A stretch of DNA of 64,000 nt from Paenibacillus macerans (GCF_900454495.1 NZ_UGSI01000001.1:2170001-2234000), one strand, 5' to 3'; numbered from the stretch's first letter, positions 27,263 through 36,801 are shown. Notes: generated by a model not told the origin, from the sequence alone. Numbers and translations are program-made.

Positions 27263-27844
27263 CTATTTTAGCAGGCGTTCGTTTTCTTGCAAATCAGGCA
27301 AACCAAAAGCCGTCGGCAATCCGTCGATACTTGCCGCGTTCTTTTCATGCCAGTACTTATCAAGCTGTTCTTTTCTGAACTTCAGCGATACTTCCTTGAG
27401 CTTCTTCCGGTCGCCCTCATACTTCATAAACGGAACCCCAAAGCCGCACGAGTCCTGCACCATATGAACGTCGACGATAATCATTTGTCTTGCTCCCGGA
27501 AGCGGATCAAACAGCGGATACAGCTCCTCCCACCGGTTTGACCCGGGCAGCGCGACCGTCCCCGTTCCATAAAGCCGCACAATGGAGGGCGGCCCCTCGA
27601 ACGCGCAGAACATCAGGGTCACTCTGCCGTTCTCCAATATATGCGCGCTCGTCTCGTTGCCCGAGCCGGACATATCCAGGTAGGCCACCTGATTGTCCGA
27701 CAGAATGCGAAAGGAGCTATAGCCCTTGGGCGATAGATTTACATGCCCTTCTTCCGACAACGGCGCCGAACCGACAAAGAAAAGATGCTGACGCTGAATG
27801 AACTCTTTATGCTTCGGCAAAAGAACATCGTGTTTAATCCCCAT
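27263..27844 (-). CDS. Pyridoxamine 5'-phosphate oxidase-fold protein
   Basis: The 193-residue protein has the split-barrel flavin-binding fold of the PNPOx family. VGSAPLSEEGHVNLSPKGYSSFRILSDNQVAYLDMSGSGNETSAHILENGRVTLMFCAF forms the core (about 24-84), and CGFGVPFMKYEGDRKKLKEV follows near 145. Members bind FMN, F420 or heme; this subgroup has no proven substrate. The start at 27844 has a GGTGGAGAGG ribosome site. It is followed by a MarR regulator, so a redox or detoxification role under MarR control is possible but unproven. Confidence 0.8.
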   Translation of the reverse strand: MGIKHDVLLPKHKEFIQRQHLFFVGSAPLSEEGHVNLSPKGYSSFRILSDNQVAYLDMSGSGNETSAHILENGRVTLMFCAFEGPPSIVRLYGTGTVALPGSNRWEELYPLFDPLPGARQMIIVDVHMVQDSCGFGVPFMKYEGDRKKLKEVSLKFRKEQLDKYWHEKNAASIDGLPTAFGLPDLQENERLLK

Positions 27845-28350
27845 TTCCTCTCCACCTTTTTCATGATATTGGGATACCATACAGATTTTCTGAAAATATT
27901 GTTAACCTTGAAACAAAATTATCATAATTACCTTTGGAAATCAATAGTAAAATGGATGTTTGACGGGTTGCTGGCGATCGTCCAAGAACCGTGCGAAAGA
28001 GCCGCATTCCTCTTTGTAGGATGCGGCCAATGTTTAAAAGGGAGACAGACCTGCAAAACCAGGCCGCCTGGGCAACTCCAGCGAAAAAATAAGGACATAA
28101 AGTGTCTTTATTTCGGCGATCCCCGCCCATTTGAGAGAAATAGAGACCTTTTATGTCGTTATTTTCCATGATTACTAGGAAATGGCCGATATCTCCGCCA
28201 TTCATCGGATAATAAGTACATAAACGGCCGTTAATGGAGTGAACTAGCCAGGGTTCCGGATAATAAGTACATAAAGTGCCGCTATATTTGAAGGCCGGCG
28301 GGTTAGTGAAAAATTCAGCGGCCGGCCCGGCCGCCGCCCAGAGCGCACTA
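27845..28350. other. Non-coding stretch with tandem intergenic repeats
   Basis: No credible gene. An open frame at 27861-28205 exists only because the repeats are open. The segment holds several related blocks around the word ACATAAA, annotated separately. Confidence 0.6.
28084..28275. repeat. Intergenic repeat blocks around TAAGnACATAAA
   Basis: CGGATAATAAGTACATAAA occurs at 28206-28224 and again exactly at 28257-28275. A relaxed copy, AATAAGGACATAAAGTG, begins at 28088, and an inverted relative (CTTTTATGTCGTTATT) lies near 28148. The layout resembles the small interspersed repeats of Paenibacillus intergenic regions. Confidence 0.6.
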
Positions 28351-29184
28351 TCACTTCACCGAGCCGATCATCCCGGCCACGAAATGCTTTTGCATCACGA
28401 AAAATACGAGCGCCGTCGGCACCGTCGATATGACGATGGCCAGCATGATGAGTCCGTAATCCGGCGCGTAGCTGGAGCCCAGCGTCGAAATCAGCAGCGG
28501 CACCGTCTGCTTCTGCGGCGTTTGCAGGACGATCAGCGGCCACATGTAGTTGTTCCAGCTGCTCATAAACGTGATGATCGCCGCCGCCGCGTACGTCGTT
28601 TTCATCGTCGGCACATACACGCGGAAGAACAGCCCCAGTTCGGACAAACCGTCGATCCGTCCGGCTTCCAGCAGCTCTTTCGGGAACATTTTCGTGCTCT
28701 GGCGGAAAAAGAAAATCAGAAACGCCGTCGTCATCGTCGGCAGCACCACCGCGGCCAGCGTATCGATGCCGATCAGCGGGATCAGGTTGGTGATTTTCCC
28801 GAACATCCGGTACAACGGCACCATCATTGCCGCAAACGGGATCATCATCGACAGCAGCAAAACGTTAAACACGATATCCTTCGCCTTGCTGCGGTAGATT
28901 TCGAAGCCGTAGCCGGCCAGCGAGGCGATGAGCAGCGCCAGCAGCGTCGTCGATACGGAGACGATCAAGGAATTTTTCATAGCGCCGAGGATATCGGCGG
29001 AATCCAGCAAATTACCCAGATTGGTCAGGAAATAAGTTCCCGGCAGCAGCCGCCCCCGGGTAACATCGACGGACGGATTCGTCGAACTGACGATGATCCA
29101 CAAAAATGGAAAGATAGACACAAACGCCGCCACGGCTAGAAACAGGTACATCGACATTCTTTTGACTTTAAGCATTGCGGTCAC
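28351..29184 (-). CDS. Sugar ABC permease, MalG-type (YesMN-linked importer)
   Basis: The 277-residue permease has six membrane segments. They include FLAVAAFVSIFPFLWIIVSST at the N-terminus and the ATPase-contact motif ELLEAGRIDGLSELGLFFRVYVP at about 172-194. It ends VFFVMQKHFVAGMIGSVK, typical of the MalG-like partner. Its first codons overlap the end of the MalF-type gene (17 nt). It is the last gene of the importer set, and no ATPase is encoded nearby. The substrate is unknown. Confidence 0.9.
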   Translation of the reverse strand: MTAMLKVKRMSMYLFLAVAAFVSIFPFLWIIVSSTNPSVDVTRGRLLPGTYFLTNLGNLLDSADILGAMKNSLIVSVSTTLLALLIASLAGYGFEIYRSKAKDIVFNVLLLSMMIPFAAMMVPLYRMFGKITNLIPLIGIDTLAAVVLPTMTTAFLIFFFRQSTKMFPKELLEAGRIDGLSELGLFFRVYVPTMKTTYAAAAIITFMSSWNNYMWPLIVLQTPQKQTVPLLISTLGSSYAPDYGLIMLAIVISTVPTALVFFVMQKHFVAGMIGSVK

Positions 29185-30079
29185 CTGCCACTTTAAATTG
29201 AAGGATCGACAGCACGATGATCATGATCACAATCGAATACGAAACGGTAGCCGCGTACCCAAAATCCGCCGAATATTTGAACGACAGATTGTAAATGAAC
29301 TGCGAGATCGAGGTCGTGGCATTGCCCGGTCCGCCCTTCGTAATGTTCATCACTTCATCGAACAGCTGCAGCGTGCCGATCGTCGAAGTGATCGAGGTGA
29401 ACAAAATGATCGGCTTCAGCATCGGGACCGTAATGCGGAAAAACTGCTTAACCGCCGAGGCCCCGTCGATTTTTGCCGCCTCATAGATCGATGGATCGAT
29501 ATTTTGCATGCCGGACAAGTAAAAAATCATATTATACCCGGTCCAGCGCCACGTAATGGCGATAATGATCGTCACCTTCGCCCAAAACGGATCGGTGATC
29601 CAATGAATCGGTTCGCCCGCGACATGCAGGCCCATCAGCAGCGAATTAACCAGTCCGCCGTCCGCAAACAAATATTTGAAAATAACCGAATACGCCACCA
29701 GCGAGGTGATGCAGGGCAGGAAAATCGCCGTCCGGAAAAAGCCCTTCCACTTCAAATGGCGGTCGTTCAGCAGTACGGAAATAAATAAAGCCAGCAGCAC
29801 CATAAGCGGCACCTGCACGATCAGGTAAATGAACGTGTTTTTGACCGCGGTGATGAACATTGAGTCAGTAAACAGGCGCTTGTAGTTGCCAAGCCCGTTG
29901 AAGCTTAAGTTTGAGCCGGTGCCGGTCTGAAACGACAGGATCAGGGCCTGAATCATCGGGTAAAAATAAAAAACCGCGATCATCAACACAGCCAGGATCA
30001 CAAACAGCCAGCCGACGGCGGAAGCTTTCAGGCGCATGGCGGAGGCGGAGGCGGAAGCGGGGTCGGATGCTCTCATCAT
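29168..30079 (-). CDS. Sugar ABC permease, MalF-type (YesMN-linked importer)
   Basis: This 303-residue permease starts with a long basic N-terminus and the segment GWLFVILAVLMIAVFYFYPMIQALILSF. The docking motif SIYEAAKIDGASAVKQFFRITVPML lies at about 198-222, and ITKGGPGNATTSISQFIYN follows, typical of the subfamily. It pairs with the downstream MalG-type gene. A hairpin lies upstream, between it and the binding-protein gene, which may tune the ratio of the subunits. Confidence 0.9.
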   Translation of the reverse strand: MMRASDPASASASAMRLKASAVGWLFVILAVLMIAVFYFYPMIQALILSFQTGTGSNLSFNGLGNYKRLFTDSMFITAVKNTFIYLIVQVPLMVLLALFISVLLNDRHLKWKGFFRTAIFLPCITSLVAYSVIFKYLFADGGLVNSLLMGLHVAGEPIHWITDPFWAKVTIIIAITWRWTGYNMIFYLSGMQNIDPSIYEAAKIDGASAVKQFFRITVPMLKPIILFTSITSTIGTLQLFDEVMNITKGGPGNATTSISQFIYNLSFKYSADFGYAATVSYSIVIMIIVLSILQFKVAGDRNA

Positions 30080-30131
30080 CGGGTTTCATCTCCTTTATCT
30101 CTGATACAATCCATAAAGCCGGGCGGATAAC

Positions 30132-30166
30132 AATAAAACCTTGAACCGGGAACAGCCCAAGGTTTT
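30132..30166 (-). terminator. Intra-operon hairpin between binding protein and permease genes
   Basis: AAAACCTTG pairs with CAAGGTTTT around a 14-nt loop, and the minus strand continues TTTTATTG. It resembles a weak terminator that would favour binding-protein expression over the permeases. Confidence 0.55.
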
Positions 30167-30186
30167 ACCGTTATGACCGCGGGAGG

Positions 30187-31530
30187 TTACTGCAATTGCG
30201 CTTCGGCCTGGGCCTGGGCGTCGCGAATGACGTTGTCCACGTCTTTGCCGTTCAGGTAATTTTGGATTTCAATAACCAGAATATCCTCGATCGCATAGGT
30301 GTGCAGACCGTAATTGACCTTCGGCACCTCTTCCGTCCATTTGGCGAAGTCGGCGTAAATCTTCTGCCCGCCGAAATACTCGTCGGCTTTATCGTAAGCG
30401 TCGCCGCTGGAGGCGGCTTTCAGCGAACCGATGACCCCGACTTTTTCCAGCATTTCCGAATACATCTCCGCATCGGAGCCAAACGTCTCGGCCAGGAAAT
30501 TCGCCGCGGTGTCCTGACCGTCCATGTTCATGACGTACCAGGAGCTGCCGCCAAGGCTTGACGCGCCTACCGCACCCGCGCTTCCGGCCAGCCGCGGCGT
30601 AGGCACGACCGCCCATTTGCCCGCTTGCGACGCCTCCGCCTTAACCGAAGGCGTAATCCAGTTGCCCGTCGGCACCGAAGCAACGTCGCCGTTGTTGAAG
30701 GCCGCCAAAAACTGGCTCCAGTCCGCGTTCATTTTGACGATATTGGCGTCAAACATCGCTTTGTACGTTTCCAGCGCTTCCTTGATGACCGGATTGTCCG
30801 CAAGGTTTGGCGTTTTGCCGTCCTCTTTCAAATACCAGGTGCCGGCCGACTGCGCCATCACCCGGATGATACCGAGATCGTTCGGGTCCTGGGTCAGCAT
30901 GTCTTTGCCGGTCGCTTCCTTGACCTTTTTGCCGATTTCGATGTACTGGTTCCAGTCGATGTTCGTCAAATCGTCCACCGTATAACCGGCCTGCTCCAGA
31001 TAGTCCGTCCGGACGTACAGCCCGGTTGCGCCGGAATCGAACGGCACCCCGTATTGCTTGCCGTTATAGCTGGTCAGCCCGATTTTGTATTCCGCGAAAT
31101 CCTCCGCTTTGATCGCGCCCGACATATCGCGGAACGCGTCGGGGTAAGCCTGCAGGAAGTTTTGCGCCCGATAGTCCTCGATCAGCACGATGTTTGGCAG
31201 CCCTTTTGTCGTACCCGAATTCAGTCCGGTGTTAAGTTTTTGCACGATATCGGCCTGCGCATATTCCACGATGTTTACTTTCACGTCCGGATGTTTCGCT
31301 TCATATCTCTCTTTGGCGATTCTAAGCGCGGCGATGTTGAAGTTGGGGTCCCAGGCCCAGACGGTGATTTCCTGGCTGCCGCCGGAACCGCCGCCGCCAT
31401 TCCCCGCTCCCGAGTCCGCCGTCCCTTCCGGACCGCCGGACCCTCCCGCTCCGCCCGGACCCGCCGCGCAAGCGGATAAGGTCAACATCAGCAGCATACC
31501 GGCAAGCATCAGAATCAAGCTTTTCTTCAT
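30187..31530 (-). CDS. Sugar ABC transporter solute-binding lipoprotein (YesMN-linked)
   Basis: The 447-residue precursor begins MKKSLILMLAGMLLMLTL with lipobox LSAC. A Gly/Ser-rich tether (about 23-52) leads into the binding fold: EITVWAWDPNFNIAALRIAKERYEAKHPDVKVNIVE, GVPFDSGATGLYVRTDYLEQAGY, FLAAFNNGDVASVPTGNWI. This is a CUT1 sugar-binding protein. A cre-like box lies 29-42 nt upstream, so CcpA control is likely in addition to the two-component system encoded next to it. The sugar is unknown. Confidence 0.88.
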   Translation of the reverse strand: MKKSLILMLAGMLLMLTLSACAAGPGGAGGSGGPEGTADSGAGNGGGGSGGSQEITVWAWDPNFNIAALRIAKERYEAKHPDVKVNIVEYAQADIVQKLNTGLNSGTTKGLPNIVLIEDYRAQNFLQAYPDAFRDMSGAIKAEDFAEYKIGLTSYNGKQYGVPFDSGATGLYVRTDYLEQAGYTVDDLTNIDWNQYIEIGKKVKEATGKDMLTQDPNDLGIIRVMAQSAGTWYLKEDGKTPNLADNPVIKEALETYKAMFDANIVKMNADWSQFLAAFNNGDVASVPTGNWITPSVKAEASQAGKWAVVPTPRLAGSAGAVGASSLGGSSWYVMNMDGQDTAANFLAETFGSDAEMYSEMLEKVGVIGSLKAASSGDAYDKADEYFGGQKIYADFAKWTEEVPKVNYGLHTYAIEDILVIEIQNYLNGKDVDNVIRDAQAQAEAQLQ

Positions 31531-31558
31531 CTTAGTTCATCCCCCTGCTTGTTTGTTT

Positions 31559-31572
31559 GGAAAGCGCTTCCT
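31559..31572 (-). promoter_or_regulatory. cre-like catabolite repression box
   Basis: GGAAAGCGCTTCCT is a perfect 14-nt palindrome, one base off the CcpA consensus TGWAARCGYTWNCW. It lies upstream of the binding-protein gene. Confidence 0.65.
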
Positions 31573-31702
31573 AATTCCGTTTTTATGATAGCATCGCGGC
31601 AATGGGGGCGGTTAGAAATATCTTTGTGCGGATTGGTGATTTTATTGTCCATTGCGGGAAAGCGCATTCACGGGTCTGGTCATATTTTTGGATTTTGGTA
31701 AT

Positions 31703-33499
31703 TTATTTGGCTGCTTCATTGCTTTCGTCAGCACCGGCCAGCAGCGGCAGAACGATGCGGATTTTCGTCCCCTCCCCTTTAGCGCTGGAAATATGCACCC
31801 CGTAAGGCTCCCCATACAGCAGCTTGATCCGGTTGTCGACGTTTTGGATACCGATGCCGGTAAACAGCTGGCGGCTGCTTTTCGGATTCGGCAGCGCATC
31901 CGCGCCATCGGTCAGCTCCATGCCGTCGCCGTTATCGACCACCTCGCAGACCAGCGAGCCGTCGTTTTTCGAGATGAGGATGTAAATGGTCCCTTCGTTT
32001 TTTTCGTTGAAGGCGTGAAAAAAGGCGTTTTCGATAAACGGCTGGATGATCAGCTTCGGCACCTCGTAAAGCAGACAGTCCGGGGAGACGAAATAATTCA
32101 CTTTGATCCGGTCGCCGTACCGCACATGATTGATGAACACGTAATTTTTCATGTTCTCCAGCTCCTGCCCGATCGTGATCGTTTCGCTGACGTTGCTGAT
32201 CGTGTTTTGCAGCAGCGAAATCAGCGCGTTGATCGTTTCCGCGGCCGCGCTTTTGCTCCCTTTTTGCACCAGCATTTTGATCGACGCCAGCGTGTTGTAC
32301 AGGAAATGCGGATTAATCTGCCGCTGCAGCGCGGCCAGCTCCGCGTTCCGCCGCTCCTTTTGCGTCTCCAGCAGCCGGCGGATGTAATCGTTCAGCTCAT
32401 CCAGCATGTAATTAAACGCCTTGCCAAGCTCTCTAACCTCAAAACCTCCGCTTACCGTTATGTAGTTGCTGAAATCTTTTTTCGCGATCGTGGACATTTG
32501 GCGCACAAGGCGCGTCAGCGAACCGGTCAGCCTGCGCGACATGACGAATACGGCCAGCATCGCAAACAAGATGATGACCATGCAGGTAAACGCCACGGAC
32601 TTCACATTGATGATCTGCCTTGCGGTATGCTGGCGATCGATCAGGTTGACGAGGTAAAAGTTGTACGAGGGCAAGTTATTGGACAAAATAATCCGTTCCT
32701 TGCCCAGCACGGTGCCGCTGCGGTAATCAAGCCGCTTCTGGGCGATCGCTTCGGCATCGTCCAGAAGCTCCGGGGCCGCGGTCCCGATCAGTTCCGGCCG
32801 GTTGGCGGACACGATCATGCCGCTCCTATCGAGCACCAGCACATCGTTGCCGACGCTGGTGAAATTCTCGTAAAACTGCTTAAATTCCCGCTCGCGGATC
32901 GCGATGTACAGGGTACCGTAATGAAGTCCGCTGGTCCGGTCCACCAGCGCTTTGCTCGCGATGATAAAATGCTCCGGCCCGCCTTCGCCTTGCCGGGTAT
33001 CGTATTGGTACAGAATGCGTCCGGGATTGGCCGCCGTCCTTGCGGTCAGCGGATCCGCCGCCAGCTCCTCCCCCGTCACCGGCCAGTAGGACCGGTCGGT
33101 CGAATAGCTGCGCCCGTTGATGCCCGTGATCGTCACGGCCACATCAAAGGCGCCCAGATTGGAAGCAAGCCGGTCCATTTGCTCCGACATGCGGTAGAAC
33201 ACCTTGGACATTGAAACCGAATCCAGCTCCCCGCCGGTCAAATAGGTTTTTACCGTACCGCTCTGGGCGGCAAAAGTAACGGCATTTACGATCGAATCGT
33301 TAAACGAATCGAGGCTGGTGTTGATTTGCTTCAGCACCTTGCCGTTGGTGATGCTGAACGTTTCCGCAAACAGCCGCTCCGACATGCGGATCGTAATGAG
33401 CGACGTCAGCAAGCAGACGGCGACGATGCTGACCGTCATAACCAGGAACAGTTTGGTAAACAGCCGCACGCGGCGCAGTTTTTCAAGCGCTTTTTGCAT
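31703..33499 (-). CDS. Membrane sensor histidine kinase, YesM family
   Basis: The 598-residue kinase has a TM helix at about 12-35 (KLFLVMTVSIVAVCLLTSLIT), an extracellular sensor domain (about 36-290), a second TM helix (VAFTCMVIILFAMLAVFVMS), a HAMP segment, and a His_kinase/HATPase module. The phosphorylated His398 is in INPHFLYNTLASIK. The ATP-binding boxes include PKLIIQPFIENAFFHAFN and VVDNGDGM, then GIGIQNVDNRIKLLYG. YesM-type kinases sense extracellular sugars, often through the binding protein, and phosphorylate an AraC-type response regulator. That regulator is encoded immediately upstream (4 nt gap), and a sugar importer follows downstream. Confidence 0.92.
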   Translation of the reverse strand: MQKALEKLRRVRLFTKLFLVMTVSIVAVCLLTSLITIRMSERLFAETFSITNGKVLKQINTSLDSFNDSIVNAVTFAAQSGTVKTYLTGGELDSVSMSKVFYRMSEQMDRLASNLGAFDVAVTITGINGRSYSTDRSYWPVTGEELAADPLTARTAANPGRILYQYDTRQGEGGPEHFIIASKALVDRTSGLHYGTLYIAIREREFKQFYENFTSVGNDVLVLDRSGMIVSANRPELIGTAAPELLDDAEAIAQKRLDYRSGTVLGKERIILSNNLPSYNFYLVNLIDRQHTARQIINVKSVAFTCMVIILFAMLAVFVMSRRLTGSLTRLVRQMSTIAKKDFSNYITVSGGFEVRELGKAFNYMLDELNDYIRRLLETQKERRNAELAALQRQINPHFLYNTLASIKMLVQKGSKSAAAETINALISLLQNTISNVSETITIGQELENMKNYVFINHVRYGDRIKVNYFVSPDCLLYEVPKLIIQPFIENAFFHAFNEKNEGTIYILISKNDGSLVCEVVDNGDGMELTDGADALPNPKSSRQLFTGIGIQNVDNRIKLLYGEPYGVHISSAKGEGTKIRIVLPLLAGADESNEAAK

Positions 33500-33503
33500 A
33501 AAA

Positions 33504-35063
33504 TCAGTCCCTCTTGCCGTCAGTATGTCTGCGGTATTGGCTGGGCGACATCCCCGTCTGCTTCTTGAACACCTTGGTAAAATAGCTGTGGTCCGAATAG
33601 CCGGCCCGCGCGCTGATCTCCGAAATCGTCAGCTCGCTGGCGCGCAGCAGCTCGGCCGCCTTGCTGATGCGGATTTTGTTCAGATATTCGCTGAACCCTT
33701 CGGCATTATGGGCCGAAAAATAGCTGGAAAGGTACGACGGATTAAAATGAAAATGCCGGCTGAGCGAGCTTAGGGTGAGCGGCTCGCCGTAATGCTCGTC
33801 GATATATTGCAAAAGTTGCTTCATATTGCCAGCGGCAGCCGGCTGGGAATTGGCGGCCGCCAGCTTTTCTGCCTCCTCCAGAAACGCGTTCAGCAGCCCA
33901 ACCGCTTCGCTTGCGTCCTTCGCCTCGTCGATCGCTTTAAAATAAGCGTATTTCATATCGTCCAGTTCCTTCAGGCGCTCATTCGTTTCGGTGATGACGA
34001 CGGTCATGTTGAAAATGGCGTTGCCGAGAAACGCTTTGAACTCGAACGGCGGAGTCCGGTAATTGCCCGCGGCCCCGGCGGCATATTCGCGCAAGCGGCC
34101 AAACGCCTCGCCATAACGTTCCTTTCTTAGGTCGGCCAGCAGCCGCTTCATCTCAAAAACCTCCGGCTCCCGGGCGGGCGGCAGTTCATCCTGCAACATC
34201 AGGACCCGCTCCGGAAAATAAAACCGGAAGTGGAGCAGCTGCAGCCATTCCTCGCGGTAAACCGCCTCAAGCCGGTTCAGGTCCGCAAAGCCGGAGCTTA
34301 CCGCCCAGACCATTTCGGGCATGGCCTCCGCTTTGCCGGCGGCAAGCTCTTTGACGGCGTGAACGGCCTGGCGAACGTGCTCCCGCGGCAGGTTGACCAG
34401 CATCAGCAGCCGCTTGCCGTCCACAGGGATCGTCCTTGGCCGTACCGCAAAAGGCGCCTCCTTCAGACGCGCCTCCAGGCCGGCGGCAAGCCCGGCGATA
34501 TAGCTGTTCGGCTCCCCGGCGACCCGGCTGAGGTCCGCCCCGAGCAGCATAAACATGTCGTACGGAAAAAACTCCCGGAGACGTTCGCCATCCTCGGGCT
34601 GAAAGCCGGCCAACAGCCGCTCAAGCATTTGATCCAGCGGCAAACCGCCATCCCCCGTCAGCTCTTTATAATGCAGTCCCGGAATTTTCCTCGCCGTATT
34701 TTGCAGCACCTGCAGCAGCTCCTCCGTCTCCAGCTTGGGCTTCAGGATATAATCGGCAACCCCGCTCTGAAACGTGGAGCGAACATAATTGAATTCCCCG
34801 TAACTGCTGAGCACGACAACTTCGATTTGAGGATAATGCGCCTTCAAGACTCGGGTAAATTCCTCGCCGTCCATGACCGGCATCACGATGTCCGTAATGA
34901 CGATATGGGGCGACAACCGTCCGATCATCTCCAGCGCTTCCTTGCCGTTCGAGGCTTCGCCGACGATTTGAAAGCCGTATTGCTCCCAGTTCAAATGGTG
35001 TTTAATCCCCTGCCGCACCAAAATTTCATCATCAACGATCAAGATTTTGCACAGCTCGCGCAT
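33504..35063 (-). CDS. Response regulator with AraC output domain, YesN family
   Basis: From the ATG at 35063 the protein has 519 residues. The receiver domain (1-125) has the acidic pocket Asp11-Asp12, the phospho-acceptor Asp58 in VITDIVMPVMDG, and the conserved Lys in ADYILKPK. A long central region separates it from the C-terminal AraC helix-turn-helix pair (PLTLSSLSRHFHFNPSYLSSYFSAHNAEGFSEYLNKIRISKAAELL, then TISEISARAGYSDHSYFTKVFKKQTGMSPSQYR). AAGGGGG lies 7-8 nt before this ATG; the longer frame to 35144 has no ribosome site. It is expected to activate the importer operon downstream. Confidence 0.92.
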   Translation of the reverse strand: MRELCKILIVDDEILVRQGIKHHLNWEQYGFQIVGEASNGKEALEMIGRLSPHIVITDIVMPVMDGEEFTRVLKAHYPQIEVVVLSSYGEFNYVRSTFQSGVADYILKPKLETEELLQVLQNTARKIPGLHYKELTGDGGLPLDQMLERLLAGFQPEDGERLREFFPYDMFMLLGADLSRVAGEPNSYIAGLAAGLEARLKEAPFAVRPRTIPVDGKRLLMLVNLPREHVRQAVHAVKELAAGKAEAMPEMVWAVSSGFADLNRLEAVYREEWLQLLHFRFYFPERVLMLQDELPPAREPEVFEMKRLLADLRKERYGEAFGRLREYAAGAAGNYRTPPFEFKAFLGNAIFNMTVVITETNERLKELDDMKYAYFKAIDEAKDASEAVGLLNAFLEEAEKLAAANSQPAAAGNMKQLLQYIDEHYGEPLTLSSLSRHFHFNPSYLSSYFSAHNAEGFSEYLNKIRISKAAELLRASELTISEISARAGYSDHSYFTKVFKKQTGMSPSQYRRHTDGKRD

Positions 35064-35248
35064 CCCCAGTCCCCCTTTTGCTGAAAGTTGCACATAATTT
35101 GACAGCGTTTTCATTATTGCGAATGCAGATATGCGCATCTCCAATTTATATATGCTAACATAAGATCAAAAATTGGCAAGCAGCCGTAAACCTTCGCATT
35201 AAAAGGCCGCAGCCTTTGGCGCCGACAGGGGCGCGGCCCCCTGAAGCG

Positions 35249-36694
35249 CTACTCCCAGCGCTCCAGCATCCGGCACAACCCGACAAACCGCTTCAGACCT
35301 TCCCGCGATTGCTGCTCGTTCAGATAAGAATAACTGAGCCTGATCCAGGATGAGAACGATTTTAACGGGTCGCAGATAGAGCCAGGCACGAAGGTGATGG
35401 ACTGCTTCACGCTTTCGACGAGCAGCCTATCGATCGAGACCGTCTCGGGCAGCTTGACCCATAAATTAAAGCCCCCCTCCGGGCTGGACCACTCCCAGCC
35501 TGCCGCGGCAAGCTCCTCCTCCATGATGTCCCGCCGGATCGCCAGCGCGATCCGCAGCTTTTCCAGATGCTGCTGCATCCGCTGCGAAAAGAAATAATGC
35601 AGAAAAATCTTCTGATTCAGGAGCGGCGTTCCACTGTTGGACAAAGATCTGGCTTTTAAGATATGTTTCATCACGGGCGGGCGGCAGGCCGTAGCGGCGA
35701 TGCTGAGCCCCGGGGCCACGTATTTGCTGAAGCTGCGGATATAGATCGTCCACCCCTCCGTATCATAGGCGAACAGCGGCAGCGGAGGTTTTTTGCCGAA
35801 ATAGATATCCCGGTAGGGATCGTCCTCGATCAGCAGGCATTGATATTGCTGGGCAAGCTCGACCAGTCTTTTGCGCTGCTCGGCCGGAATCGTGTAGCCC
35901 GTAGGATTATGAAAGGTAGGGTTGAGATAAAAGAGGCGTGGCTTATAGGACTGCATCAGTCTTTCCACCTCATCCAGCCGATAGCCGGATTCGCTTATTT
36001 CGATTGGAACGATGTTGGCCCCCCGCCCTCTGAAGACATCGATCGCCGGGCTGTAAGTGGGCCTTTCCATTAAAACGGCGTCCCGCGGTTTGACCAAAAC
36101 TCTGGCCAGCAAATCGATGGCCTCCTGCGAACCGGAGGTTATCAGCAGTTCATCGGCCGACAGATGGAAGTGATATTGATCGGCTAAATAACCGCATAAA
36201 GCTTCCCGCAGCTCCATATCTCCCTGTATGCTTCCATAGGTGCCCAGAACTTTGGGGTACAAATCGAACACCTTTTTCACGTATTCCGAGAAATAGTGGT
36301 TCGGCAGCAGGTTGGGATCAAGCAGCGCTTTGGAATATTGATAGTCGGCCTGGACCTGATGGATTTCCGAAAGGCTGCCGCCCTGAACGCTGGCCAAGAC
36401 GATCGGGTCGTCCCGCGTTTCGGCGGGCAGACTGCTGCCGGGCGACACATAGTAGCCTGATTTATCCTTCACATATACGGCTTGGCTTGCTTTCAGCAGT
36501 TGGTAAGCTTTAAACACCGTAAGCCGGTGGACCTGAAGCTCCGCCGCCAGCTTCCGCACGGAAGGCAGCTTCTCGTCGGCCCGCCACTCCCCGCGCCGGA
36601 TTCTTTCCTGCACATAATCGTAAACCTGTTCGTACAGCTTATCCGCTTGAACTGCGGAGAACGCGGAGAACGCGGAGGAATTATCGTTTTCCAC
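35249..36694 (-). CDS. MocR-type GntR regulator with aminotransferase domain
   Basis: The product is about 481 residues: a GntR winged helix (LYEQVYDYVQERIRRGEWRADEKLPSVRKLAAELQVHRLTVFKAYQLL, about 19-66) fused to a class I aminotransferase-like domain. The pyridoxal-phosphate lysine is Lys324 in RSFSKYVAPG, with NPTFHNPTGYTI and DDPYRDIYFG upstream. MocR proteins use PLP and an amino compound as effectors. The frame opens at a TTG at 36730, but that codon overlaps the probable operator; the GTG at 36694, with AAGGAAGGGGG about 10 nt before it, is the better start. It is divergent from an EamA transporter gene, its probable target. Confidence 0.88.
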   Translation of the reverse strand: MENDNSSAFSAFSAVQADKLYEQVYDYVQERIRRGEWRADEKLPSVRKLAAELQVHRLTVFKAYQLLKASQAVYVKDKSGYYVSPGSSLPAETRDDPIVLASVQGGSLSEIHQVQADYQYSKALLDPNLLPNHYFSEYVKKVFDLYPKVLGTYGSIQGDMELREALCGYLADQYHFHLSADELLITSGSQEAIDLLARVLVKPRDAVLMERPTYSPAIDVFRGRGANIVPIEISESGYRLDEVERLMQSYKPRLFYLNPTFHNPTGYTIPAEQRKRLVELAQQYQCLLIEDDPYRDIYFGKKPPLPLFAYDTEGWTIYIRSFSKYVAPGLSIAATACRPPVMKHILKARSLSNSGTPLLNQKIFLHYFFSQRMQQHLEKLRIALAIRRDIMEEELAAAGWEWSSPEGGFNLWVKLPETVSIDRLLVESVKQSITFVPGSICDPLKSFSSWIRLSYSYLNEQQSREGLKRFVGLCRMLERWE

Positions 36695-36729
36695 TCCAGT
36701 CCCGCCCCCTTCCTTCCATTTCAACTTCA

Positions 36730-36760
36730 ATCTGTTCTATTATATTCGATCTGTTCTATA
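36730..36760. promoter_or_regulatory. Direct repeats, likely MocR operator
   Basis: ATCTGTTCTAT occurs at 36730-36740 and again at 36749-36759, same strand, 19 bp start to start. MocR regulators typically bind spaced direct repeats in the divergent promoter they share with their target. Confidence 0.6.
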
Positions 36761-36801
36761 AAGTCTCCTGTATGATGGAGACAACGACAGGAGGAATGAA
36801 T

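Noticed and set aside
27861..28205. 114-codon minus-strand frame
   Set aside because: It covers intergenic repeats and has no recognisable protein features; repeat sequence explains its openness.
31652..33214. 520-codon open frame opposite the histidine kinase
   Set aside because: It is antisense to a fully supported YesM kinase; composition and lack of motifs mark it as a shadow.
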